NCBI GenBank assembly: GCA_027578815.1
Contig: JANBTH010000007.1
Coordinates: 25,136 to 89,135 of the forward strand
Origin: Coemansia sp. RSA 1804
Lineage: Eukaryota; Kickxellomycota; Kickxellomycetes; Kickxellales; Kickxellaceae
Direction: 5' to 3'
Length of the DNA: 64,000 nucleotides
A program made the translations under genes and the position numbers. The notes under the pieces were generated by a model that worked only from the letters and a program-made list of their open reading frames with translations, was not told where the DNA came from and did not search any database. Positions within the stretch are counted from its first letter, which is position 1. Each line of letters begins with the position of its first letter. Positions 1 through 9,109 of the stretch are shown in pieces.

Positions 1-2
1 AT

Positions 3-263
3 GTATACATTCCAAATCGGAGCTTTACAGGCAAGAGGTTTCGCGATGAAGAAAGTGCAGAAAAGGACCAGTTCTACCAGTTTACATACCACAGAGAGGT
101 TTACTCCCGCGCTGTCCAGGAACACACATATGAATGGTACGGGAACATGGATGTTGATTTGGATGACACAGACAAGTCTAGCTTTTCTCTTGTAGCTACG
201 ATTGATGGAATCGACATTCTCTCTGAAAGAAAGTGGAGCTGTTCAAGCTATTGTTGGGAGTAA
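3..263 (+). CDS. Partial ORF at the left edge, unknown protein
   Basis: An open frame enters from the left edge and stops with TAA at 261-263, giving 86 residues without a start. The composition is protein-like, with many acidic and aromatic residues (for example EWYGNMDVDLDDTDKSS) and no low complexity. I recognise no family. It stops three bases before hairpin repeat copy 1 at 267, so its end may be a truncation caused by that repeat and not a natural C-terminus. It could be the end of a real gene or part of the repeat debris in the first 1.9 kb. Confidence 0.3.
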   Translation, partial: VYIPNRSFTGKRFRDEESAEKDQFYQFTYHREVYSRAVQEHTYEWYGNMDVDLDDTDKSSFSLVATIDGIDILSERKWSCSSYCWE

Positions 264-266
264 AGC

Positions 267-501
267 TGTTATGATGACATATGAGATGTTAACATTTGAT
301 GAAAAGGTCAACATCTCATCCCATTGCGAATAACATTTATCTAAATAGGATCTGATTCTTTAATAGTGTATTCTTTTGAATAGTGAATGATTGGTGGCTA
401 TAAAAAGCACCGATCATTCACTATGAAGAAAGAAGTTTTCCTTAGGTAGTTTTGATATAATATTTTATTAAGAAAATTCGTAAAAGCAAAATACTACGAT
501 A
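267..501 (+). repeat. Hairpin repeat family, copy 1
   Basis: First of three related ~235 bp sequences (others at 1044 and 17893). It starts TGTTATGATGACATATGAG. A first inverted repeat is built on GAGATGTTAACATTTGAT and its complement. After the shared AATAGGAT segment comes a second hairpin at 381-423, with a TAGTGAATGAT arm, a loop holding GGCTATAAAAAGCACC and an ATCATTCACTA arm. The TATAAA-like box lies in that loop. No ORF is present. It could be a solo LTR, a foldback/MITE-type element or a mobile promoter; no clear target-site duplication is visible. Confidence 0.7.
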
Positions 502-575
502 GCTATGCATCTTGCCATTAAGAATCTGTAAGCATTGCAAGCTATGCCAAGTGAATGACCTTCAATGTTGATGTG

Positions 576-992
576 TTACACTGGTAAAGCACATTCATCT
601 TCTTTGCTGTCCTCACCCTCTCTGTATGATGGATACAAAAGAGGGCCTATTGAAGTATATATGTCTATGACATTGGCAGCATCCATTGCTGTAAGTGAAG
701 GACACATGTTTGACTGAAATGGGGACAGATTGATGCTTATAAGCAGTGCTGTTTGTCCAGGGATTCCAATAGAATCCAAAATGTCAGTCTCATTAAGAGG
801 CTTGTCAACTATAATGTTTGCAAGAAGTCTGTCTTTGCTGATATTTTCTATTATAATGCCTTTGACTGACTTTTCTGTAGGAAATATCCACCAGCTATAT
901 GCATAGGAATTAATCTATTTCAGCATCTTCTTCAACTTGACATAGAAGAATTCTACAGAACCTAAGAATCTCTCTAAAAATACACCCAAGCC
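576..992 (-). pseudogene. Degenerate ORF of unknown family
   Basis: Read on the minus strand, this frame gives about 138 codons of protein-like sequence (for example NSYAYSWWIFPTEKSVKG and LLANIIVDKPLNETDIL), broken by an in-frame TAG at 915-917. It ends at 576-578. Upstream, the frame closes at 993-995, where hairpin repeat copy 2 is only about 50 bp away. There is no good start codon. I do not recognise the family. The stop and the missing 5' end indicate a decayed gene fragment between two repeat copies. Confidence 0.4.
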
Positions 993-1043
993 CTAATTTT
1001 TTAATTTTCAAGGTATCCTCAATAGCCATCTTCATTGTAACAA

Positions 1044-1280
1044 TGTTATGATGACATGAGATGTTAACATTCGATCGAAATGTTAACATTTGATGGAAAG
1101 AGTTAACATCTCAAGTCATTGTAAGTAGCATTTTTCTAATAGGATTCGATCATTAGTAGTGTACTCTTCTTCATAGTGAATGATCGGTGGCTATAAAAGC
1201 ACCAATATTCACTATAGAAGAAGAGGAGGTTTCTAGGAGGATATTTTAAAAAGTTATAAAAAAAAAGAAATCTACAAAAA
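1044..1280 (+). repeat. Hairpin repeat family, copy 2
   Basis: Same family and orientation as copy 1, about 780 bp downstream. It begins TGTTATGATGACATGAGATG. Its first palindrome has an extra GTTAACATTTGAT unit relative to copies 1 and 3. The second hairpin at 1173-1215 keeps the GGTGGCTATAAAAGCACC core. The 3' boundary is vague because similarity fades in an A-rich stretch after about 1260. Copies 1 and 2 could be remains of the two ends of one element, with the decayed ORF at 576-992 as its interior. Confidence 0.7.
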
Positions 1281-1320
1281 ACAACCATGACTGTAGGTGC
1301 TTGAAAAATAACCTTTATGT

Positions 1321-1840
1321 TTACTTGGCAGCTCTCTGGTAATTATACAAAGATGTGCCAATAGCTGTTGCAACTCCTAAAAGATGCTGAGGAATGTCTC
1401 TCTTTTTCAGAGTAGCTGAAAGCTTACCTCTGTATTTGACCAACTGGTTGATACTAGCTGTAGGGTTAAGCTGAAGCCTAGCAAGCATAGCTGCATCAAA
1501 ATATTACATGCTCTTGATGAGCTTGCCAAGCCATTTGATTATTGCAGCTGTCAGCTGGTCTTCAGGACAGATGCTTTGCATGATTTCATCAACTGACAGA
1601 CTGTGAATACTGCATGGATTCTCAGCAACAATGCTCCTGTCAAGAAGATCCAATGCCTATACTACGGCTCCCTTAAGATTTATGCTTGCAGAAAGCTGTG
1701 CACATTTGTCGAGCTCTGCAGCAGTGTTGAATGACATCCATTGGTCATTGTTGTATAGTATTATGGTTGTGCCAGAGTCAGTGTTATTCATGATCCAACC
1801 TGTCGTCATGTCGCCCGAAGGGCGTGGAATAGCTAGATTT
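1321..1840 (-). pseudogene. Broken GH18 chitinase C-terminal fragment
   Basis: On the minus strand the frame resembles the end of the GH18 chitinase barrel: an ILYNNDQWMSF segment, then LKGAVV followed by a stop and ALDLLD. In GH18 enzymes this position reads G-x-M/V-x-W-x-L-x-x-D, so the TAG at 1657-1659 probably replaces the conserved Trp. A second in-frame TAA lies at 1504-1506, and the frame ends at 1321-1323. The catalytic DxxDxDxE motif is absent, because the 5' part of the gene is missing. This is a dead gene fragment. The family call rests on the pattern of a few conserved positions. Confidence 0.5.
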
Positions 1841-2072
1841 TAACATCCAGAGTCCGGGACGAGCATAAAGGGAATATGAGGCCACGTGCATGCTTCCCAA
1901 AATAAGCAAAATGTTTATAGGGTTCTATTGTATTTTTATATGCAAAACTATATAGTGCAAAGAGAAACTGAGTTTTTGACTAGAGGCGCTTCTATTATTG
2001 TTATACATAATTTTTTCCCATTTACTCATTTCTTGTACTATGTAATGTATTGAAAATAGCCAAAAGACGAGG

Positions 2073-3002
2073 ATGCACAGGAAACCGACTGCCCGGGAGC
2101 TATTGCGGAAATCGAGAGAACAAAAGAAACAAAAAGCCAGCAACGGCTCTACTATTGCCACTACTCAACGAGCAGCAGCAGCGGCAACATCAGCTCTATA
2201 TGTTCGGACAACTCCGAGCAAAAGAAAGCGTCACGATGATACCAATATTAATATTAATGTGGATGACGTGCTTACAAGTAAGGATGGGGATACTGGACGA
2301 AATCCGCCCCCAAAGCAGTCACCAGAAGGTCCTCCACATCCGGTATCCGAACAAAAGCGACCAAAGCTTGTAAGCTACAGCGAGAGTGCAAGCGAAAGTG
2401 AGAACGATAGCGATAGTGAGAGCAACAATAAAGGCGAAAATGTAGATATTCCAGAGTCGGCTGTTCCCATGGATGCTTCCACGGGTTTGCCCACCGGGTT
2501 CTTTGATGCTGATGCGCCGGTTTACACGGACGGTGTGAGCGATGATGAAGGTGACAGTGGTGTTATCGGGGATTTGAAACCCACCGTAACGCTGCCTGCT
2601 CAGAGCAGTTCAGCCAACAACAACAACAACGAGCGTCTGTTACAGAGCCTGGATGATTTTGAGAGCGAGATAGCTGGGCTTGCAGACGAGGTTGACAAGA
2701 GTGCGGATTTGTCGGAACCCTCAGGGCAAGAGAAAAATACCCCGAAGGATGATGTTGATGCGCAGGGTGAGCTGTGGAGAGCAAGAGCTGCTCAGTTGAA
2801 GCATCTGCGCTCGATTGTAAAGGACGGAATGCAAGCGATGGACCCGATGGAGGCGACACATGAGGAAATGTCGCCTAGTCGTATGGACGTTAGCAGCGGC
2901 GGCAGCAACATTGCCGACAGTGATCAGCTCTCTGAAACCAGTGGAGACGAGGGTGAAGATGGCGATGACTTTACTTTTTTGACTGGCTGGCGGATGGTTT
3001 AG
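2073..3002 (+). CDS. Acidic coiled-coil protein resembling the ZNF830/CCDC16 C-terminal half
   Basis: 309 residues from the ATG at 2073. The N-terminus is basic (ARELLRKSREQKKQK), the middle is an acidic Ser-rich tract, and a LPTGFFDADAP motif lies near residue 140. A later segment from about 185 to 260 is predicted to be helical. ZNF830/CCDC16 proteins have a LPxxFFD motif followed by a coiled coil, and act in pre-mRNA processing and DNA-damage responses. The zinc finger that precedes this motif in ZNF830 is missing, and I see no Cys-rich exon upstream. It may be a diverged or 5'-lost homologue or an unrelated nuclear protein. The start is the first ATG in frame. Confidence 0.5.
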   Translation: MHRKPTARELLRKSREQKKQKASNGSTIATTQRAAAAATSALYVRTTPSKRKRHDDTNININVDDVLTSKDGDTGRNPPPKQSPEGPPHPVSEQKRPKLVSYSESASESENDSDSESNNKGENVDIPESAVPMDASTGLPTGFFDADAPVYTDGVSDDEGDSGVIGDLKPTVTLPAQSSSANNNNNERLLQSLDDFESEIAGLADEVDKSADLSEPSGQEKNTPKDDVDAQGELWRARAAQLKHLRSIVKDGMQAMDPMEATHEEMSPSRMDVSSGGSNIADSDQLSETSGDEGEDGDDFTFLTGWRMV

Positions 3003-3652
3003 TGTAAGAGAAATGGAAAGATGTGAATGATAGAAAAGGAGGTTCCGATTATTTTTATGAAATGAAGGAAAGAGCTGGATCGTCCGTTCGTTCGCTCTTT
3101 CTACACACTAGCCCTCCTACCAAAGGATATAGAATGTAGGGATAATATTTATTTCTCTTTCTTTTTGATAAAGAGCGAGATCTGAATAGCTTCAGATCCC
3201 TCGACTTCTCTCCTCAAATGTCCCCACTTTTTTCCTTCCATATTAACTGGTTTTCTAATTATTTTTGCGTATATTCAAACTCAGAACGAATATAAAAGAG
3301 GACATCTGACGCTGTTTCTCTATCCAGTGAGAAATTTTCGTCTTAGCCCGTTTCTTCATCATTTTCCCAGATTCTTCNNNNNNNNNNNNNNNNNNNNNNN
3401 NNNNNNNNNNNNNNNNNNNNNNNNNNNNNNNNNNNNNNNNNNNNNNNNNNNNNNNNNNNNNNNNNNNNNNNNNNNNGGACATCTGACGCTGTTTCTCTAT
3501 CCAGTGAGAAATTTTCGTCTTAGCCCGTTTCTTCATCATTTTCCCAGATTCTTTTTTCTCCCGATTCTTAATTTGTTTGAGTAGAGGGGTGTTTAGAATT
3601 TCTTTTTATTTTCCACTAGTCTATTTCATTTCATTTTTACATTTTTTTGTTC
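3003..3652. other. Intergenic region with assembly gap
   Basis: Between the coiled-coil protein and the F-box-like gene. It holds a 99-base run of N at 3378-3476 and a 77-bp sequence present on both sides of it (3300-3376 and 3477-3553). The bases just before 3653 are T-rich leader. No gene is visible. Confidence 0.9.
3300..3553 (+). repeat. 77-bp direct repeat flanking an N gap, probable assembly artefact
   Basis: The 77 bases at 3300-3376 recur without a change at 3477-3553, separated only by 99 Ns. The left copy ends one base before the Ns and the right copy starts directly after them. This is expected when two overlapping contig ends are scaffolded with a nominal gap. The locus is probably one continuous copy. 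Confidence 0.8.
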
Positions 3653-5269
3653 ATGAGAAGCAACGTCGTTGCCCAATGGAATATTCTAAACCATATTTTC
3701 AAGCACATCACAGATGTCAAGTGCAAAGACTTGACAGAGTGGAAAACAATGTTGCCGCTGCTGGCGGTCTGTAGGCAATGGAGGAGGATAGCAAAACCCC
3801 TGGTGTATAGACACATGGTGGTGGAGAGTATTACAGAACCGGTGTACGGGGTTTCAGCCAGCATGAATTGGGGAGGAGGAGGAGGGCAGGCGCTTTATTT
3901 GAATAGTCTGAGGACAATAGACAAATCGAATCTGGACCTGATGGCCAGAAACAGCAGTGCAAGGGAGGAAGAGGAGATGAGCAAGCAGGGGCGGAGTCTG
4001 AAAATAAAAATCCATTACTGCTACAACCCTGTAATCAACCTCAACAACGTGCTGATGAAACTCCAGCTACATAGAACCCCGCTGTATGGACTCCCCACGC
4101 TGCACATTGAGCTTAGTTCTCAAGAAAACATGCCCATGTACAACCCCTTTGTTGGCGGGGAGCTCGATAGAATCCAAATGCAAACGGCGGCTCTGCAGCT
4201 GCTGACGCCGCAGGTAAGAAGCCTGAAAACCACACTGTCGTCGGCAACAGACACTGTAAGCCATACAACGGCTATGGCGTTGGTTGCAAACTATGCGCAC
4301 CAATTGAGCGCCATTGACAGCAACATGTATACGCTGGCATCGGTGTCATCCCGACTGCCACAGAGTATGGAGCGGATGACGCTGCTTTGCGATTGCAACA
4401 GCTACGCGGTGCTGCCAAGGGTATCGACAAGCAGTCTGAAGAGCCTGAGCCTTCTGTGCGTGTCGCATTCAATGCCCTGGGACTGGCTGGTCAATGGCAA
4501 AGCGCACATCGGGTTTGATAGTCTCGAAAACCTAAGCGTCAAGATCATTGTAAAGTCGCCTTCGAACCAATTCGACGCACATAGCCTCTGGGTAGGACCT
4601 CACGACAGACTAAACTACACGGTAAGCGCACCAAGTCTCCAATGCCTGAGCATCGAGGCGTGTGCGTTTTCGTTCTCGCTGGTGTGGAGGATCCTGGAAT
4701 CGTGTGGCGAAATAAAACGGCTGCAGATAAACCTCGAGACGCACAACGTGATCCGGCTCCACCGCGTCAAACCGTCAGCCCAGTTCCGGCGCGTGGTCTT
4801 CAAACACTCGCAGGCGGTCATGTCAATTGTCGATGCTGTTGACCTGGCCAACGATGTGTTCAGTATTCCAAATTTAGCCGACGGACTCGAGTTCCAGCTG
4901 TCCCAATTCAGCAGCCAGCTTGACGTCACAACCACGTGCTGGACGTTTCTGAAAAGCCTGACGATATACAAGGATATTGCGTTTGACGATATTCTGACGA
5001 TGCTGCAAAGGATGACGAGTCTGCTGGTAATTGATGCCAGAAACGTGAGCGTTTCTGCGCAGAAAAGCACACTATCGACAATGGCTAACGACAGCTCAAT
5101 TAGCCGCTCTAACAGCGAGCCACTGCTGTCGCCTACATACCACTGGTCGTCTCTGCGTGTGGCAAGCATCAAGTTACAGCACGACTGCAACGATGTGGCC
5201 AGCCGACTCTACGTGAAAAGCCATCTGCTGTTTAGCATCAAAACCCTAGAGCACATTCTCGTTTACTAG
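3653..5269 (+). CDS. F-box-like protein with leucine-rich C-terminal region
   Basis: 538 residues from the first in-frame ATG at 3653; the upstream TTG at 3647 is not a credible start. Residues ~6-55 look like an F-box: WNILNHIFKHITD, then a helix with LPLLAVCRQWRRIAKPLVYRHM. The rest has irregular leucine-rich segments (LKSLSLLCVSH, LQCLSIEACAF, FLKSLTIYKD) typical of diverged LRR folds in fungal F-box-like proteins. Such proteins usually bind Skp1 and recruit substrates to an SCF ubiquitin ligase; that role is inferred here. The gene is less GC-rich than its neighbours. It ends 170 bp from the convergent SH3/EH gene. No specific orthologue is recognised. Confidence 0.6.
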   Translation: MRSNVVAQWNILNHIFKHITDVKCKDLTEWKTMLPLLAVCRQWRRIAKPLVYRHMVVESITEPVYGVSASMNWGGGGGQALYLNSLRTIDKSNLDLMARNSSAREEEEMSKQGRSLKIKIHYCYNPVINLNNVLMKLQLHRTPLYGLPTLHIELSSQENMPMYNPFVGGELDRIQMQTAALQLLTPQVRSLKTTLSSATDTVSHTTAMALVANYAHQLSAIDSNMYTLASVSSRLPQSMERMTLLCDCNSYAVLPRVSTSSLKSLSLLCVSHSMPWDWLVNGKAHIGFDSLENLSVKIIVKSPSNQFDAHSLWVGPHDRLNYTVSAPSLQCLSIEACAFSFSLVWRILESCGEIKRLQINLETHNVIRLHRVKPSAQFRRVVFKHSQAVMSIVDAVDLANDVFSIPNLADGLEFQLSQFSSQLDVTTTCWTFLKSLTIYKDIAFDDILTMLQRMTSLLVIDARNVSVSAQKSTLSTMANDSSISRSNSEPLLSPTYHWSSLRVASIKLQHDCNDVASRLYVKSHLLFSIKTLEHILVY

Positions 5270-5441
5270 ACCTCGCAAAAATTTCTGCTGTACTGTTTTT
5301 CTATAGATCTTTTTTCTTTGCATTGATATGGAAATGATGCATGGACATGACTGAAAGCACACGCTGGTTATGAAAATATAACTAGAAATTTCCTCCGAAT
5401 AAAAACCAATAAAAAAGACTAGCCCGAAAACACTCGCATTT

Positions 5442-7655
5442 CTATCTGGCGTACGCAGCATGAAGGAGATCAACAGGAACCGCATCGGGAATCGGGTCAT
5501 GGCGCAGCGCGGAGTCGGCAAGATGCATGATAAGGTTGAATTCGCCAGGCCCAAAGCGACCATCCATGTTCCTGTCGGAGAGAGCGAGGATATGGCGCAT
5601 CTGGTCGTCGGGCAGCCTGCTTTTAGCCACCACCGCACGCACCTCGCTGGCAGTCAGGTATCCGCGCTTCCCAAACTGCTTGTTCAGCTTGTTGAACAGG
5701 TGGGCGTACCTCGACAGTGCATCGTCGGGGATCGTGCTCATCGAGTCCATGCTGCCCGCGCTGGTAGTCGTTATGCTGCTGTTGTAGGACGATGACGCGT
5801 GGTATGTGTGCGTGGTGGTGCGGTTGAATCCGCTGTTTGCTGGCGACGATTCGATTGCGCCTGGACTGGTGGTGGTGGCCATGTTGCCGATAGTGGTAGT
5901 CGAGGGAGTGGACCGAATGCTGGTATTCAGCGCACCAGGACCCGCGGTCTGTTGCTTCTTGATCCTGAATGGATCAAAGCTGTCCTCGAACCCATTGCTG
6001 TTGCTGGCACCCGATACGCTGTTGATCCTGTTGATCAGGTGCTTGGGACTCGGCTGCATCGTGTTCTCGATCAGCCTGAGCGGCTCGGAACCCGTGCGGC
6101 TGTTTTGTCTGGAGGGAAGAGCCGGCGGTTCGGCGATGACCGATGCGTTGCCAATGTACGCCATCTCCTCTCTCTCCTTTGCCTCGATACGTTCGCGAAT
6201 GGCAGTCCTAGATGCATTGTGTGGAAGCGCTGGTGCTTCGGGAACAGCCGATGCGTTGCCAATGTACGCCATCTCCTCCCTCTCCCTCGCTTCAGTGCGT
6301 TCGCGTATGGCAGTCCTGGAAGCGTTGTACGGAAGCGCTGGTGCTTCGGGGATAACAGAGGGGTCGGATGGAGCCGTCGTGGCAGTGTAGCTGCTTGATC
6401 TCTCAGACGAGTACGTGTTCTGTCTGGTGATGGATCTGGTGCCAATGTTTGCAGATGCGCTACGAAAAGCAGCAACAGCGGGCTTTGGCGGAACAGCAGG
6501 CGGTGAGAAAGAGACTGGCTTGGTGGGAACTACCACGGCCGGTTTAGAAGCCAGCGGCGGTTTGGCAGGAACCGCAGGCGGGGCCCTTCTACCAACAGGA
6601 ACACTATGCGTCGTGCTGCCATTCCCATTCAACACGCGAGCTGACTGAGCCGACGCACGAATCACCGAAGCCGAGGACTTTGCCCCGATCCCGTGCTTGG
6701 CCTCCCACAGATCGGCTTCCTCGCGCTCCTTGTCACGCCTGCACTGCTCCTCTTCCTCTTCCTCGCGTGCCCTGCCAGCGCCAACACCAACACTAGAAGC
6801 GCTTCGAATTGTGACAGGCTTCATGCGGCCCTCGGGTCTGCTGCTCTGCTTTTGCCGCTCGTACTTTGCCTGCGACTGCTGGAGACGCGAAGCCGGTGAC
6901 GATGATCCCGACACCATCCGCGCCATCTCGCGAGATCCCGACAGCGTGGTTGGTTTCTTGGCCAGGTGCGCTTCCTCCCACGCGCGCGCTGCATCGGTCT
7001 CCCTCTGTCTAGCCTGCTCGGCCTCCGCGCCATCCGCCGCACTGCTGGCAGTAGCGCCAAAGTGGGGCTTTGTAGATTTAGGAGGCAGGGCAGGCGGTGG
7101 TTTCAGTGCTGCCACTGGTGTGTGCGTGACGCGAGGTGGCTGCTGGCTGTAAAGTTGGTGCTGAGCAGTTTGCGGACGCATCGCACCGGTCGCACCAAAG
7201 CCAGACGTAGCAGATACCGAGGATTCAATGGACTCGGTGTACGATGACGAAGTAGTAGCGGTCGAAACATGAGCACCAGTGCTAACTGTTGACGCAGTCG
7301 TTGAGGTGGCCGACCGTTTGGCGCTGACAGTTGCTGTCAGTCCGGCTGGCTTTGCGCTTACCGCCGGACGAACAAGCCCGCTGTCCAAGTCCCGGCGGAA
7401 GGCCTCGAGCTCCAAAGTAGACGACAAAAGTCCCTGCGCCTGCAGTCTGCGCAGAAACGCCAGATCGTCGCCCGACTGCGGATGCAGCTCCGCATACACT
7501 GCTGGAAACAACCCGGAATCGCCCGTTCTTTCCACCCGGCCCCGGAGCCACCCGTTTTCGCCCGACTCCTCGATGCCAACCAGTATGTCGTCCGCATCAA
7601 ACGTCACCTCGCTGCTGTTGTCCGCCACGCAGGCGTAGATTGCTTTTGCGTACAT
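5442..7655 (-). CDS. SH3 and EH domain adaptor protein, probably endocytic/actin
   Basis: 737 residues starting at the ATG at 7655 (MYAKAIYAC). An SH3 domain fills residues ~2-58, with the ALYDY-like AIYACVADN, then GENGWLRGRV and GLFPAVYAEL. A long low-complexity middle has proline ligand motifs (PPALPPKSTKP, PPAVPAKPP) and a tandem duplication of ~39 residues ending REEMAYIGNAS. A C-terminal EH domain (~638-735) has an EF-hand-like loop, DRNMDGRFGPGEF. EH domains bind NPF motifs in endocytic proteins and SH3 domains bind proline-rich ligands, so a role at actin patches or membranes is likely. The order SH3-Pro-EH does not match Pan1 or End3, and I assign no symbol. It converges on the F-box-like gene. 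Confidence 0.75.
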   Translation of the reverse strand: MYAKAIYACVADNSSEVTFDADDILVGIEESGENGWLRGRVERTGDSGLFPAVYAELHPQSGDDLAFLRRLQAQGLLSSTLELEAFRRDLDSGLVRPAVSAKPAGLTATVSAKRSATSTTASTVSTGAHVSTATTSSSYTESIESSVSATSGFGATGAMRPQTAQHQLYSQQPPRVTHTPVAALKPPPALPPKSTKPHFGATASSAADGAEAEQARQRETDAARAWEEAHLAKKPTTLSGSREMARMVSGSSSPASRLQQSQAKYERQKQSSRPEGRMKPVTIRSASSVGVGAGRAREEEEEEQCRRDKEREEADLWEAKHGIGAKSSASVIRASAQSARVLNGNGSTTHSVPVGRRAPPAVPAKPPLASKPAVVVPTKPVSFSPPAVPPKPAVAAFRSASANIGTRSITRQNTYSSERSSSYTATTAPSDPSVIPEAPALPYNASRTAIRERTEAREREEMAYIGNASAVPEAPALPHNASRTAIRERIEAKEREEMAYIGNASVIAEPPALPSRQNSRTGSEPLRLIENTMQPSPKHLINRINSVSGASNSNGFEDSFDPFRIKKQQTAGPGALNTSIRSTPSTTTIGNMATTTSPGAIESSPANSGFNRTTTHTYHASSSYNSSITTTSAGSMDSMSTIPDDALSRYAHLFNKLNKQFGKRGYLTASEVRAVVAKSRLPDDQMRHILALSDRNMDGRFGPGEFNLIMHLADSALRHDPIPDAVPVDLLHAAYAR

Positions 7656-8550
7656 TTGCTGCAACTATCAATGATTAGAACCCAGGGTATGTGAAGAATA
7701 AAAAGAATTTTTTTATAGAACTACAGTGTGTTGATAGATAAAACAAGGAGGAGAAAGAAAAACAGATATTATAAAGAGGAAATGTACAACAGGAATAATA
7801 GCTTCTTTGGAAGGAAGAAAAACAAAAAACCCAAACCGCTTTTTGTTTGCATAAAAGAGGAATGGAAAATACCCTTTATATAAACACAACTTTTGTTTCT
7901 GGCAAAATAAAAAAAGAGGGGTGAAAAAAAGGCGGAGAAAGCAAATAATAAAAAGTTTACTTTATTATGCAAAAAGAGAGTTGGTTTCTTTTCAAATAGG
8001 ATTTGCTAGGTCTACGCCTAGTGCTCCTACTATATCGGATGACAGGGAAGCAATGCGTTGGAGCAAGGAAAGACCGGCGAATATTCTGCCAGGTTGTACC
8101 GCTCCACCTGGATCAATCTGGAACCAGGAAGTGTTGACCTCATGATGCACTTCCGTGCAGTAAATCTACTCGTAAAATCAAAACTTACTGATCTGATCAT
8201 TAATGGGCTTGTGATCATGTCTTCATCAAATGTAAGCACTAAACATATCTTTATCGTAAAAGTTGGCTCAAGTCGTTTGGTCATATGTAGAGACTTTACC
8301 TTGCATAATGTCCAGATTATGTTTGCATGTCACTCAAAAAAAGCTTAACAGGGATTGCAATGGCAGAAAAAAAACCTAATTATAAAAAGCAAAGTATTGC
8401 ATGTTTTACTTATTTTAGTAGATATTAAAAACTATTTTTACACAACTAATCTTTACTAATGTTTATTTAAGATTCCAAGCTTGGTTCAATACCAAAACAA
8501 ATTGTCTAAAATATAAACTACTATTGCTTTATAGTGTATATTATAAAAAG
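7656..8550. other. Intergenic region with a possible decayed coding segment
   Basis: 7656-7990 is AT-rich promoter sequence for the SH3/EH gene. About 7990-8348 is richer in GC and has overlapping open stretches on both strands; the longest plus-strand frame runs from about 8040 to 8348 without an ATG at its head (it contains ARLYRSTWINLEPGSV). I recognise no family and suspect an old gene fragment. 8350-8550 is AT-rich, with nothing visible. Confidence 0.35.
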
Positions 8551-8934
8551 TTAGGCATTGGGCCTGTAATCTCTATTTAGTCCCTCTGGACGAGTAGCTG
8601 CGGAGCCTGGCAAAGCATTACTGCGGCTTCTTTGAGCAGGGATGTTGCTATTTCTAGCTTGTGTTCCACTACTTTGTGAAGTAGCAGTGGTTGCAGTTGT
8701 GCTACTCTGTGCACCAGCACCAGTTGTTCTTTGAGAAGGGGGAGAAAGTGGAGGCATTGGTATAGGAGGTGAGGATCCAGGACCTGATGTAGTACCAGTT
8801 GTTCTAGTAGTTGTTGGAGTTCTGGGTGGTCCAGTGCTTGCTGGGGTATTAGTTGTTCTAGAGCCTGCTGTACCACCAGATCCTCCAGAACCTGACCCAG
8901 CTGTTTTATTTTGACCACTGCCTCCGCTAACCAT
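8551..8934 (-). CDS. Small Gly/Ser/Thr/Pro-rich protein, AT-island family member 1
   Basis: 127 residues from the ATG at 8934. It opens MVSGGSGQNKTAGSGSGG and is almost entirely G, S, T, P, Q and A with no hydrophobic segment, so it should be disordered and is not obviously secreted. Residues 1-92 are virtually identical to member 3 at 11233-11622, after which the tails differ completely (here ending LNRDYRPNA). The matching block includes the leader and TATA box. I recognise no family. High third-position similarity and a shared promoter argue for a real gene, but repetitive noncoding DNA in open frame is possible. Confidence 0.5.
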   Translation of the reverse strand: MVSGGSGQNKTAGSGSGGSGGTAGSRTTNTPASTGPPRTPTTTRTTGTTSGPGSSPPIPMPPLSPPSQRTTGAGAQSSTTATTATSQSSGTQARNSNIPAQRSRSNALPGSAATRPEGLNRDYRPNA

Positions 8935-9109
8935 TTTGTACGTTTTTTTACTTGTTGGGGTTTAATCAAGCTTGTGCAAGTAATATATCCACTATTGTGT
9001 GTTGACTAATCTCAGATTGCTATGAAATGCTGCTGTAGCTGATGCTAATATGCGGATAATAAAAATGTAATTTAAGGATAAATATGGCGTCTCAAGCTGC
9101 CTTTATATA
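8647..9109. repeat. Direct duplication, left copy
   Basis: About 463 bp nearly identical to 11335-11798: the promoter TATA, the ~170 bp leader and the first ~92 codons of the small Gly/Ser/Thr-rich genes. It starts abruptly inside the coding sequence at GCTAT and ends at the TATA box. Sequences outside the block are only loosely alike, which suggests an older duplication with recent gene conversion of this segment. Confidence 0.85.
9103..9109 (-). promoter_or_regulatory. TATA-like box of AT-island member 1
   Basis: Reads TATATAAAG on the minus strand, about 170 bp upstream of the ATG at 8934. The same box at nearly the same distance precedes the other two members of this island. Confidence 0.5.

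Noticed and set aside
267..1280. Hairpin repeats 1 and 2 as a CRISPR-like array
   Set aside because: Only two copies ~780 bp apart with long diverged units; this is a eukaryotic repeat family, not an array.
8483..8497. TTGGTTCAATACCAA, resembling a tRNA T-arm or B box
   Set aside because: A 5-bp-stem palindrome with a 5-base loop; no acceptor or anticodon arms around it, so not a tRNA.
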